From positions 1 through 32,801 of the forward strand of contig DAHVMY010000022.1 of NCBI GenBank assembly GCA_027319585.1: a stretch of DNA of 32,801 bases, read 5' to 3'. Positions 16,453 to 23,966 of the stretch are shown here, one piece after another. Both the position numbers and the translations under genes were made by a program. Every line of letters begins with the position of its first letter. Positions within the stretch are counted from its first letter, which is position 1. The notes below the pieces were generated by a model, which searched no databases, was not told the origin of the DNA, and saw nothing but the letters and a program-made list of their open reading frames with translations. This DNA is from AG-12 sp027319585. GTDB taxonomy: Bacteria; Chloroflexota; Dormibacteria; Aeolococcales; Bog-877.

Positions 16453-17598
16453 ATGCTCGAAGCTGTGACCGCCCCCGTCCGCTCCGACCGCGCCAGCTGC
16501 CTGGTGGTGGGGGCCGGGGTGGTGGGCCTGGCGGTGGCGTGGGAGCTCGCCAAGCGGGGCGTGGCGGTGCGGCTGTTGGAGCGCGATCCGCACTGCGGCC
16601 AGCAGGCTTCGGCGGCGGCCGCTGGAATGCTGGCGGCGGGAGTTGAGGCCCATGCTCCCGGGGCCTTCCTGGACCTCTGCCGGCGCAGCGCCGGCAGATG
16701 GCGCTCCTGGGCGGAGGAGCTCCAGGCCGATTCCGGGGTCGATTGCGAGCTCGTGACCTCGGGGTTGCTCAGGGTCAGCGGCCGCGCCGAGGCGGTCTCG
16801 GACCTTGAGGTCCGCAGAGCGTGGCAGCTCACCCAGGGGATCCAGGTGTCCGAGCTGCTCAGCCTGGACCAACTCCGAGCCGAGGTGCCGGGGCTGTCCG
16901 CCACGATCGTGGCCGGCCTGTTGTACCCCGATGAGGCCCATGTCCACAGCCATCGGGTGACCGAGGCGCTGGAGCTCGCATGCCATAACCGGGGCGTGAT
17001 CGTGGAGACCGGGGTGGAGGTAAAAGGGTTGCGGTTCGAGGCCGGCGTGGTCTCGGCTGAGACCGCGGCCGGCGAGCGGTCCGCCGACCTCGCGGTCATC
17101 GCCGCCGGATCCTGGAGCGGCAACCTCTGGGATCGCCTCGGGGTCGATGCCTCGATCGAGCCGGTCCGCGGTCAGATCGCGGCCCTCAGCCTGCCCCCGG
17201 GAACGTTGCCCCGGATAGTCTTCGGCGATCGTGGATACGTCCTCCAGAAGCGGTCCGGCCTGGTTCTGGTCGGAGCGACCGAGGAGGCGGCGGGCTTCGA
17301 GCCGTGGCCGACCCTGGGCGGCTTGGGACGGCTCAGTGCGATTGCGGCCGACCTGCTGCCGGCGCTGGAGGGGGCGAGGTTCTCCCATAGCTGGGCCGGC
17401 CTGCGCCCCCACTCCCCGTCGGGGCTCCTGCTCGGCCGGGTGCCCGCCACCCCGAGGGTGCTGCTGGCCACCGGGCACCACCGCAACGGGGTCCTCCTGG
17501 CCCCCGCCACCGCCGACCTCCTGGGTCGGGCCGTCGTCGAGGGCGCCGACCCTTTGGAGCTGTCCCCGTTCAGTCCGCGGGCGGGCGGGTCAGCCTGA
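16453..17598 (+). CDS. FAD-dependent glycine oxidase/D-amino acid oxidase (ThiO-like)
   Basis: The product is 381 residues. The dinucleotide-binding motif is LVVGAGVVGLAVAWELAKRG (about 17-36), with the acidic end of the second strand in LLERD. The glycine-rich segment ASAAAAGMLAAGVEA matches the ThiO/DAO flavin-binding loop. Later blocks include IEPVRGQIAAL, AGLRPHSPSG and TGHHRNGVLLAPATA, the typical C-terminal FAD motif of glycine oxidases. ThiO makes iminoglycine for the thiazole ring of thiamine. No other thiamine gene is in the window, so a general D-amino-acid or glycine oxidase cannot be excluded. ATG 16453 gives the normal length. The gene ends tail to tail with the MBL gene, overlapping by 29 bases. 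Confidence 0.85.
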   Translation: MLEAVTAPVRSDRASCLVVGAGVVGLAVAWELAKRGVAVRLLERDPHCGQQASAAAAGMLAAGVEAHAPGAFLDLCRRSAGRWRSWAEELQADSGVDCELVTSGLLRVSGRAEAVSDLEVRRAWQLTQGIQVSELLSLDQLRAEVPGLSATIVAGLLYPDEAHVHSHRVTEALELACHNRGVIVETGVEVKGLRFEAGVVSAETAAGERSADLAVIAAGSWSGNLWDRLGVDASIEPVRGQIAALSLPPGTLPRIVFGDRGYVLQKRSGLVLVGATEEAAGFEPWPTLGGLGRLSAIAADLLPALEGARFSHSWAGLRPHSPSGLLLGRVPATPRVLLATGHHRNGVLLAPATADLLGRAVVEGADPLELSPFSPRAGGSA

Positions 17599-18304
17599 GC
17601 CTGAGCCCGTCGAACATCAGCAGCGCCCCCGGCACCGGGCGCCGCTCGCCGAGGTGGGTCAGCAGGAAGGAGGTCTGGGGGAACTCCCGCATCAGCTGCT
17701 CCACCTCCTCCTTCCAGAGGTGGATCGGGGCCGGCTTGGACCATCCGGTGCACTCGCACAGGAGGTGGTCCACCGACCCCGCCAAGCGGCGAAGCCCCGG
17801 GCACAAGGTGGTGTCGCCGGAGTAGCCCAGGCTCACCTCGGGGGTGGCCACCCGCATCGCCAGACAGTGGAGCTGCGGCACGTGCTCGACCTCGAAGAAC
17901 TCGATCGTGTGCGTCCCCAGCTCCTCGGCCGTCCCCGCCTCGACCTCCCGCAGCACCGGTGGGTGCTGCTCACAGAAGGAGCTCCAGAAATGCGCCCCCA
18001 GCGACAGCTCCCCCAGGCGGCGCAGATGGTCGGCCAGGTCGCGCGGCCCGAGCACCAGAAGGGGAGAGGCATCCGGCCGGGTCACCGCCCGGGCCACCAG
18101 CAGCATCGGCAGCTGACCGACGTGGTCCCCGTGGAGGTGGGAGATGACCACCGTCTCCACCTCTGCCAGGTCCACCCCCATCCGCGACAGGAGCAGCGGT
18201 GCCGGCGCGCCACAGTCGAGGAGCAGCCGGCGGTCGATCAGGTAGCCCGCCTGATGTCCGGTGTCGGAAAAGGCGGATCCGCTGCCGAGGATGGCGAGCT
18301 CCAC
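17570..18304 (-). CDS. MBL-fold hydrolase (ribonuclease Z-like)
   Basis: The product is 244 residues. The start MELAILGSGSAFSD leads to the metal motif VISHLHGDHVGQLP (His56, His58, Asp60, His61). Further ligands are likely in VEHVPQ, GYSGDTTLCPG and LLTHLGE. This is the RNase Z/ElaC-like metallo-beta-lactamase subgroup, but it lacks the long exosite arm of tRNase Z, so a general phosphodiesterase or hydrolase role is as likely as tRNA processing. The GTG start abuts the stop of the transglutaminase gene with no gap, showing translational coupling. It is the last gene of the moxR cluster. Confidence 0.88.
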   Translation of the reverse strand: MELAILGSGSAFSDTGHQAGYLIDRRLLLDCGAPAPLLLSRMGVDLAEVETVVISHLHGDHVGQLPMLLVARAVTRPDASPLLVLGPRDLADHLRRLGELSLGAHFWSSFCEQHPPVLREVEAGTAEELGTHTIEFFEVEHVPQLHCLAMRVATPEVSLGYSGDTTLCPGLRRLAGSVDHLLCECTGWSKPAPIHLWKEEVEQLMREFPQTSFLLTHLGERRPVPGALLMFDGLRLRLTRPPAD

Positions 18305-20725
18305 TCAGATGCTCTGCAGCCGGATGACGGTCGGCTTGGCGCCGGGCCCGGCCCGACGCCGGCCCCGCCGCCATGCTCGCCACAGCATCCCGGGATACGC
18401 GGAACGCACCCGCCCCCAGCCCGCGGCCAGCGCCTCGGCGCCGACCGTCGGCGGTTGATCCGAGAAGGCGATCCGGTCGGCGACGGCGGCCAACAGCATC
18501 AGTTCCTGCTCCCCAGTTAGGTTCCCCCGGCTCGCCACGGTGGCGCACGCCCGCGCCAGCTCGGTGACTGTGAGACAGCGTGGATCGCCCATTCTACCCA
18601 GGCGCACCGCCAGCGCGAGCCGGCGGCGCAGCTGGCCGGGGGTCCTGACCCACAGCCACCACCGCAGAGCTCCGAGCACAAGGACGATGACCAGCAGCAG
18701 GGCAACTGCCAGCTCTACCCAGCCGAGCACGCGTCCGAGGTGGTGGCGATGCAGCGTGGGCTGGATCGGCGCGGTGTTGGTCCCGGTCGAGCGCACCCCT
18801 GGGTGAGGAACAGTAGCGCTGGTGGTCGGTGCCGGACCGGTGCTGGCGGCGGCCGCCCCGGTGGGCTGGTAGAAGCCATCCGGGGTGGGCTCGAAGTTGA
18901 CCCATCCGTAGTGGGGGAAGTAGACTTGCACCCAGGTGTGGGCGTCCGCCTCGGTGATCAGGCGCTCCCCATTCTTGAGCCTGCCCTCCTCCCCGGGGCC
19001 GAAGCCGCTTACCAGCCGCGAGGGGATCCCCAGGGTGCGGAGCATCGCTCCCATCGCGGAGGCGAAGTACTGGCAGTAGCCCCGGTGTGAGTCGTTGAGG
19101 AAGTACACGATCGGCCAGACCCCGGCCGGAACCGGAGGCGGGTCCAGGGTGTAGATCTCCTGGGTCCTGAGCGCGTTCTGGATGTTGATCGCGATCTGAT
19201 ACGGGTTGGTCGCCCCGGCCGCCATGGCGGTCGCATCCGCCGCCAGTTCGTTGACGTCGATGAAGGCGGCCTCGGGGGGAAGCGCGGCGTCCGCCTCGAC
19301 CCAGGACGGGTAGTCGGTGCCGGCGGACTCCAGCTGCTGGGCGGTGGCCTCCGACACCGTCCCGTAGGTGGTGATGGTCTGCGAGGACGGCAGGGAGTTG
19401 GCCAGGCCAGCCTCGGTCGTGATGTCGTCCACGGTCAGCAGCGCGTGGCCCGCGGTCTCCCCCTGGACCCGGTACACCGCGGGCAGGTTGGGTGTCTGCG
19501 ACGGGCTTCCCGGGTAGAGGAGGTCGGGCACCTCCTGGGCGCCGGTCCCCAGGTAGGTGACGGTCAGCGAGACCTCCTTGCGGTCCAGCTCGGTGGCGGC
19601 CGTGCCCTGCGCTCCCGAGTCCTGGAAGGGGATGAGGTGGCCGCTCTTGAGCGTCACCGACGCCCCCGGTGCCGGGTACCAGTTCCCGTTGCTGAAGTCG
19701 GTGAGGGCCACCCCGCGCAGGTAGACCTCCCCGCCGGGAGCGGAGGTGCGATAGCTGAGGACCGGGTCGCGAACCTGGCGGATCGGCCCCCCCGGGACCA
19801 CGGCGGTGGAGTAGCCGGAGATGGCGGCGATCTTGGCCGAGGGGCTGGTCCGGCTGATGTGAGGGCCGGAGTGGAAGAAGCGCTCGCTGATGTTGGTGCG
19901 GTTGAGGGGCGGGGCGAGCAGCGCCACCAGGGTCACCACGACCGCCGCTCCCGCCACCATCCCCAGCGCCCGTTGCGGCCGTGCCCCGGACCAGGGTACC
20001 CCCAGCTCCGACCACCGGACCAGCTGGCGCTCCTCGTGGGTCCAGCCGACCAGGGCCAGCCCCGACACCATCGCCCCGACCACCGGCCAGGCGGGGGCCG
20101 CCTGGAGGATCTGGGGGATGTTGACCAAATCGGCCACCAGGACCACCAGCGGGACCGCGCAGGCGATCGCTCCCTCGTGCTCGCGGAGCGCCAGCCACCC
20201 CACCCAGGCCCCGGTCGCCCAGCAGACCACCAGGAGCGCGAATATCTGGGCGCTGGCGGGGCTGGCGATCACCTGCTGGAAGAGCCCGGCCAGGCTCCCG
20301 CCGGCGCCGATCCCGGCCGCGACCTGGAGGGTTATGGCGACCGTCGTGACCATGCCGCCAACCACCAGGCCGAGGATCCCGAGAGCGCGGCTCTTGGTGA
20401 GACGGGCCAGGGCCTGGGCCATCAGGACGCCGATTGCCGCGACCAGGCAGCCCGACAGCCCCAGGCTGCCCAGGACGGTCACCGCCAGGGCGCCCGCGGT
20501 GGACACCGCCAGCAGCAGCGCCAGCACCAGGCTCACCCAGGTGGGAGCGCCGAGCTGGCGCACCGAGCGCACCACCACGCTTGCGGAGCCTGGGCCGGCG
20601 ACCCTGGCCGGACTCCTCACCGGGGCGGCTGCCACCGCCGCCACCAGCGCCAGGGCCAGGAGGATCACCAGGGCCAGATCAGACAACGGCTCTGCCCACC
20701 ACTGGGTCGAGGCGGGAGAGGTCAT
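18305..20725 (-). CDS. Membrane-bound transglutaminase-like protein (TgpA/DUF3488 type)
   Basis: The product is 806 residues. About six or seven membrane helices fill residues 10-270. An extracytoplasmic region follows, with a transglutaminase core holding Cys551 in HRGYCQYFASAMG and His596 in ADAHTWVQVYFP. The third triad position reads FEPTPDG, with Glu612 where classic enzymes have Asp; this form is usual in this family. A Pro/Thr/Ala-rich linker, a last membrane helix (near 700-722) and a cytoplasmic DUF4129-like tail complete it. ATG 20725 overlaps DUF58 by 47 bases; the frame is open further upstream but antisense to unrelated sequence. With MoxR and DUF58 it forms a widespread envelope-associated set of unsettled function. 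Confidence 0.9.
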   Translation of the reverse strand: MTSPASTQWWAEPLSDLALVILLALALVAAVAAAPVRSPARVAGPGSASVVVRSVRQLGAPTWVSLVLALLLAVSTAGALAVTVLGSLGLSGCLVAAIGVLMAQALARLTKSRALGILGLVVGGMVTTVAITLQVAAGIGAGGSLAGLFQQVIASPASAQIFALLVVCWATGAWVGWLALREHEGAIACAVPLVVLVADLVNIPQILQAAPAWPVVGAMVSGLALVGWTHEERQLVRWSELGVPWSGARPQRALGMVAGAAVVVTLVALLAPPLNRTNISERFFHSGPHISRTSPSAKIAAISGYSTAVVPGGPIRQVRDPVLSYRTSAPGGEVYLRGVALTDFSNGNWYPAPGASVTLKSGHLIPFQDSGAQGTAATELDRKEVSLTVTYLGTGAQEVPDLLYPGSPSQTPNLPAVYRVQGETAGHALLTVDDITTEAGLANSLPSSQTITTYGTVSEATAQQLESAGTDYPSWVEADAALPPEAAFIDVNELAADATAMAAGATNPYQIAINIQNALRTQEIYTLDPPPVPAGVWPIVYFLNDSHRGYCQYFASAMGAMLRTLGIPSRLVSGFGPGEEGRLKNGERLITEADAHTWVQVYFPHYGWVNFEPTPDGFYQPTGAAAASTGPAPTTSATVPHPGVRSTGTNTAPIQPTLHRHHLGRVLGWVELAVALLLVIVLVLGALRWWLWVRTPGQLRRRLALAVRLGRMGDPRCLTVTELARACATVASRGNLTGEQELMLLAAVADRIAFSDQPPTVGAEALAAGWGRVRSAYPGMLWRAWRRGRRRAGPGAKPTVIRLQSI

Positions 20726-21875
20726 CGCCCCGACGAATGGTCCAGATGTCGAGTACCAGCCGCCATTGGGCCGGGATCGTGCTGGTCCGGGCGGGGCTCT
20801 GGAAGGAGCGCGCGTCCACATAGATCGCCACCGCCTTGCGTCCCGGCTGGGATCCCGCCGCCATCGCCTCCACCCACTCACCCGACGGGTCCGAGGTGAT
20901 AAGGACGATGTTGCCCCGGGTCCGCCATGCGGGGATGTGCCGGTAGAGCACGTCCCCGAGCCCGACCTGTCCATCCGCCTGGGCGAGCGCCAGGCTCTCC
21001 ATGATCAGCTGCTCCTGGGCGTCGCCGCGGCCGGCGGCGATGTTGGTCAGCTCCCGGTCGGTCGCCAGCAGCGCCACCGCCCGCCCGTGGCGCAGCGCTC
21101 CGTGGGCGATCGAGGCGGCCAGCGTGACCGCGTACTCCAGCGAGCTCTCGGGCGCGGTGCCGTAGTGCAGCCCTCGCCGGAGGTCCAGGACCACCAGCAG
21201 GTCGGAGCCCTCCTCGGCGTCGAACGTCCGACTCATCAGCCGGCCCTTGCGGGCGGTCGAGATCCAGTGAATGCGGTTGATCCCGTCTGCGGGATCATGC
21301 TCCCGGATCCCGGATGCGCTGGGGGGAAGGTCGCGGGGGCGCCCGCCGCGGTCGGAGTCCAGCCCCGCCCGGGCTCCGATGAAGGCGAAGTCGGGCATGT
21401 GGTAGATGGCCGGGTAGACCAGCACCGACCCGTCCGCGGGAAAGCGCAGCCGCCGCGGGAAGAGGCCGAAGGGATCCGCCAGCCGGATCTCGGTGGGTCC
21501 CAGCGTGTAACGCCCCCGAGCCAGCAGCCTCACCTCGCTGTCCCAGATCGCCTCCTCATGAGCCCGCAGCGACAGCCCGCGCGACGCTCGGTATCCGGGG
21601 AACTGGGCCAGGTCGCGCATCTCGATCAAGGGAATCGGCAGAAACGAGCGGTTGCTGACCTGGAAGCGCTGCGAGAAGAGCTCCCCCACCATCTGGGTGC
21701 CGCCCGGGGCCTCGCGGGCGCAGGACACCCCCCGCGCTGCGATCAGGCTCCACGCCAGGGACAGCACGGTCACCAGAATCGCGGCGTAGACCACCGCGAA
21801 CGCCAGCTGCACCCCGTTGATGTAGGCGAAGAAGGCCGCCACCGCCACCACCGCCAACAGCGCCGCCCGGTACAT
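20679..21875 (-). CDS. DUF58 domain protein
   Basis: The product is 398 residues. Two membrane helices at the N-terminus (about 4-22 and 26-47) are followed by a beta-rich outer part. The DUF58 core reads SASGIREHDPADGINRIHW, then STARKGRLMSRTFDAEEG and the von Willebrand-like strand LLVVLDLRRG. DUF58 proteins nearly always accompany MoxR ATPases and transglutaminase-like proteins, as here: moxR is 42 bases upstream and the transglutaminase overlaps downstream. The von Willebrand-like region may be a target of the ATPase. No enzymatic residues are evident. Confidence 0.9.
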   Translation of the reverse strand: MYRAALLAVVAVAAFFAYINGVQLAFAVVYAAILVTVLSLAWSLIAARGVSCAREAPGGTQMVGELFSQRFQVSNRSFLPIPLIEMRDLAQFPGYRASRGLSLRAHEEAIWDSEVRLLARGRYTLGPTEIRLADPFGLFPRRLRFPADGSVLVYPAIYHMPDFAFIGARAGLDSDRGGRPRDLPPSASGIREHDPADGINRIHWISTARKGRLMSRTFDAEEGSDLLVVLDLRRGLHYGTAPESSLEYAVTLAASIAHGALRHGRAVALLATDRELTNIAAGRGDAQEQLIMESLALAQADGQVGLGDVLYRHIPAWRTRGNIVLITSDPSGEWVEAMAAGSQPGRKAVAIYVDARSFQSPARTSTIPAQWRLVLDIWTIRRGDDLSRLDPVVGRAVV

Positions 21876-21917
21876 CCGAATCGTGCCCCAGCTGCGGGAG
21901 ACTGCGCGGGACGGGTC

Positions 21918-22877
21918 TCAGCCCGCGGCGCGCCGGCCCCCCACCGGCACGGGCTCGCTCTCGACCACCTCTTCGAGGATCGCCTGCCCGGTGGCGCCGC
22001 GCAGCTCGGCGTTGGCCTTCAGCACCATCCGGTGCAGCAGCACCGGCAGCGCCAGCTCCTTGATGTCATCCGGGACCACGTAGGTCCGATCCTGCATCAG
22101 GGCGCGCGCCTGGCTGGCGCGCAGCAAGCCCAGGCTGGCCCGGACGCTCGCCCCCAGGGCGAGATCGGGGTGGTGGCGCGTCCGCTGCACCAGGCGTACC
22201 AGGTACTCCTTGACGTCGTCAGCCACGAAGACCGAGGTCACCGCCTCGCGAAGGGTCGGGTAGTCCTCGGGGCTGGTGACCGGCTGGAGTTCTTCCAGTG
22301 GGGAGGCGTTGCCGAACCGGTCCAGGATCTCCAGCTCCCCGGCAAGGTCGGCGTAGCCCAAAGACACCCTCATCAGGAAGCGGTCGACCTGCGCCTCCGG
22401 CAGGGCGAAGGTGCCTTGGTACTCGATCGGGTTCTGGGTTGCCAGCACCACGAATGGGTCCGGCAGGGGGTGGGTGGTGCCGTCGACTGTGACCTGGCGC
22501 TCCTCCATCGCCTCCAGCAGGGCGGATTGGGTCTTGGGGGTGGCGCGGTTGATCTCATCAGCCAGGAGGATCTGGGTGAACACCGGACCCCGCCGGAACT
22601 CGAAGGAGCCCTGGGTCGGGTAGTAGATGTTGGCCCCGGTGATGTCCCCGGGGAGCAGATCCGGGGTGAACTGAACCCGGTCGAAGTGGCCCCCGGTCGC
22701 CTTGGCGAGGGCCTTGGCCAGCATGGTCTTGCCGACCCCTGGCACATCCTCGATGAGCACGTGCCCACCGACGAGCCAGGCGATGGTGCAGAGCTCGATC
22801 TGGGTTCGGTTGCCGACGATGACTGTGCCGACGGCCTCGGTCAGCCCGTGGATCTGCTCGGTGGCGCTCGATCCCAC
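21918..22877 (-). CDS. MoxR family AAA+ ATPase
   Basis: The product is 319 residues. Walker A is EDVPGVGKTMLAKALA. Walker B is ILLADEINRATPKTQSALLE, followed by the conserved MEERQVTVDG hairpin and sensor 1 in LATQNPIEYQG. The arginine-finger region LPEAQVDRFLMR and the lid domain with GASVRASLGLLRASQARA complete the fold. MoxR ATPases act as chaperones that mature or remodel VWA or DUF58 partners. The GTG start has GGGAGG a few bases upstream. It is the first gene of the four-gene unit moxR-DUF58-transglutaminase-MBL. Confidence 0.94.
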   Translation of the reverse strand: MGSSATEQIHGLTEAVGTVIVGNRTQIELCTIAWLVGGHVLIEDVPGVGKTMLAKALAKATGGHFDRVQFTPDLLPGDITGANIYYPTQGSFEFRRGPVFTQILLADEINRATPKTQSALLEAMEERQVTVDGTTHPLPDPFVVLATQNPIEYQGTFALPEAQVDRFLMRVSLGYADLAGELEILDRFGNASPLEELQPVTSPEDYPTLREAVTSVFVADDVKEYLVRLVQRTRHHPDLALGASVRASLGLLRASQARALMQDRTYVVPDDIKELALPVLLHRMVLKANAELRGATGQAILEEVVESEPVPVGGRRAAG

Positions 22878-22928
22878 CGGATCCTCCCTTCGCTAGCTAC
22901 CGATCCAATACCCGCCCGCTCACGCGGC

Positions 22929-22934
22929 AGTATA
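22929..22934 (-). promoter_or_regulatory. Candidate -10 element for the moxR operon
   Basis: TATACT on the minus strand lies 52 bases before the moxR GTG, in the 89-base gap after darA. It matches five of six -10 positions. No good -35 box was found, so this is tentative. The gap itself supports an independent start of transcription. Confidence 0.3.
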
Positions 22935-22966
22935 AGGCGATCGGGGAGAGGGGGTGGCGCCGGCGG

Positions 22967-23290
22967 TCAGAGTCGCTCGACTCGACCGAGGTCGAGCACG
23001 AAAACCGTCGCGCGCCCGATCTCGACCTCCACGTCGACGTCGTACGCCGCGGACTGGTCGTGGCCCTTCCCAGAGGTCATCTGCTCGTGGCGGGGCCGGC
23101 ACACCGAACGCAGGGTGGCGATGGCCTCATCGACCAGGCTGTCGTCCAGCCCCAGCAGGAGCAGGGAGTTGCGCCGCTCCAGGAATCCGCCCTCGCTGTT
23201 GAGCCGGGTGACGCCGAACCCGCGCGCTCCCAGTGCCTCCAGAGCGCGCGCCGCGTCCTGCTCGTGGACGATCGCCACCACCAGCTTCAA
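22967..23290 (-). CDS. darA: PII-like cyclic-di-AMP receptor (DarA/PstA family, DUF970)
   Basis: At 107 residues this is the family length. The start MKLVVAIVHEQDAARALEAL matches DarA, as do FGVTRLNSEGGFLERRN, the strand LLLLGLDD, a long loop, and the end VDVEVEIGRATVFVLDLGRVERL. DarA trimers bind c-di-AMP between subunits in Firmicutes. The small B-loop is in the GFLERRNS region. The TTG start overlaps the tmk stop as TTGA. In Bacillus subtilis darA (yaaQ) also lies just after tmk, so the linkage is an old one. No c-di-AMP cyclase is in the window, so ligand identity is inferred. Confidence 0.88.
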   Translation of the reverse strand: MKLVVAIVHEQDAARALEALGARGFGVTRLNSEGGFLERRNSLLLLGLDDSLVDEAIATLRSVCRPRHEQMTSGKGHDQSAAYDVDVEVEIGRATVFVLDLGRVERL

Positions 23291-23928
23291 ACTGCTCTCC
23301 CCACACTAAGCCGATCCTTGACCAGGACCTCGCACCTTCGCGCGAGCTCTGCCGCCGGCTCCCTGGCATCCAAAACCACGATCCGATCCGGGAACGCCGC
23401 GGCCAGCTCCAGGTAGCCTGCCCGGACCTGCTCATGGTACGAGCTGTCCTCCTGCTCCATCCGATCTGGAGTTGCCTGGATTGGTCGCCGGGCCAGGGCG
23501 ACCGCTGCCGGCAGGTCCAGCACCAGGGTGAGATCCGGCAGCCGGTTGAGCCCACACCGCCGGTGCAGATCCAGGAGCTCGGGCCAGGGAATCCCGCGGG
23601 CTCCCTGGTAGGCCAGGGTGGAGTCCAGGTAGCGGTCGGACAACACCACCCTGCCTTCGGCCAGGGCCGGCCGAATCACCTCTGCGGTCAGCTGGAGGCG
23701 GGAGGCCAGAAACAGGGCCGTCTCCGCCCAGTGGTCCATCGGGAACTCCCCAGACGGTTCCAGCAGCAGGTCCCGCACCCGTTCCCCCAGGGCCGTGGAG
23801 CCGGGGTCGCGGACCACCGTCACCCGGCGGCCGGCTGCAGCGAGCGCCTGGGCGAGCAGCCCCACCTGGGTGGTCTTGCCGCAGCCGTCGAGTCCCTCCA
23901 CGCTCACGAAGAAGCCGCTGTCGCCCAA
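23287..23928 (-). CDS. tmk: Thymidylate kinase
   Basis: Thymidylate kinase phosphorylates dTMP to dTDP in dTTP synthesis. The product is 213 residues. The P-loop is SVEGLDGCGKTTQ, the DRx motif is VVLSDRYLDSTLAYQG, and the lid region is ALARRPIQATPDRMEQED followed by YHEQVRAGYLELA. The usual DPG after the second strand is RDPGSTALGERVRDLLL. I prefer TTG 23928 because AGGAGG sits 11 bases upstream and overlaps the other candidate, GTG 23940, which would add four residues. It sits between the R3H ATPase gene and darA in one transcription unit. Confidence 0.93.
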   Translation of the reverse strand: MGDSGFFVSVEGLDGCGKTTQVGLLAQALAAAGRRVTVVRDPGSTALGERVRDLLLEPSGEFPMDHWAETALFLASRLQLTAEVIRPALAEGRVVLSDRYLDSTLAYQGARGIPWPELLDLHRRCGLNRLPDLTLVLDLPAAVALARRPIQATPDRMEQEDSSYHEQVRAGYLELAAAFPDRIVVLDAREPAAELARRCEVLVKDRLSVGRAV

Positions 23929-23966
23929 GGTGTCTGGCACCTCCTGCTGATCGGAAAAGGGTGGAG

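Noticed and set aside
19890..23309. A 1139-codon plus-strand open frame
   Set aside because: It is the shadow of the transglutaminase, DUF58, MoxR and DarA genes on the other strand, with no recognisable domain.
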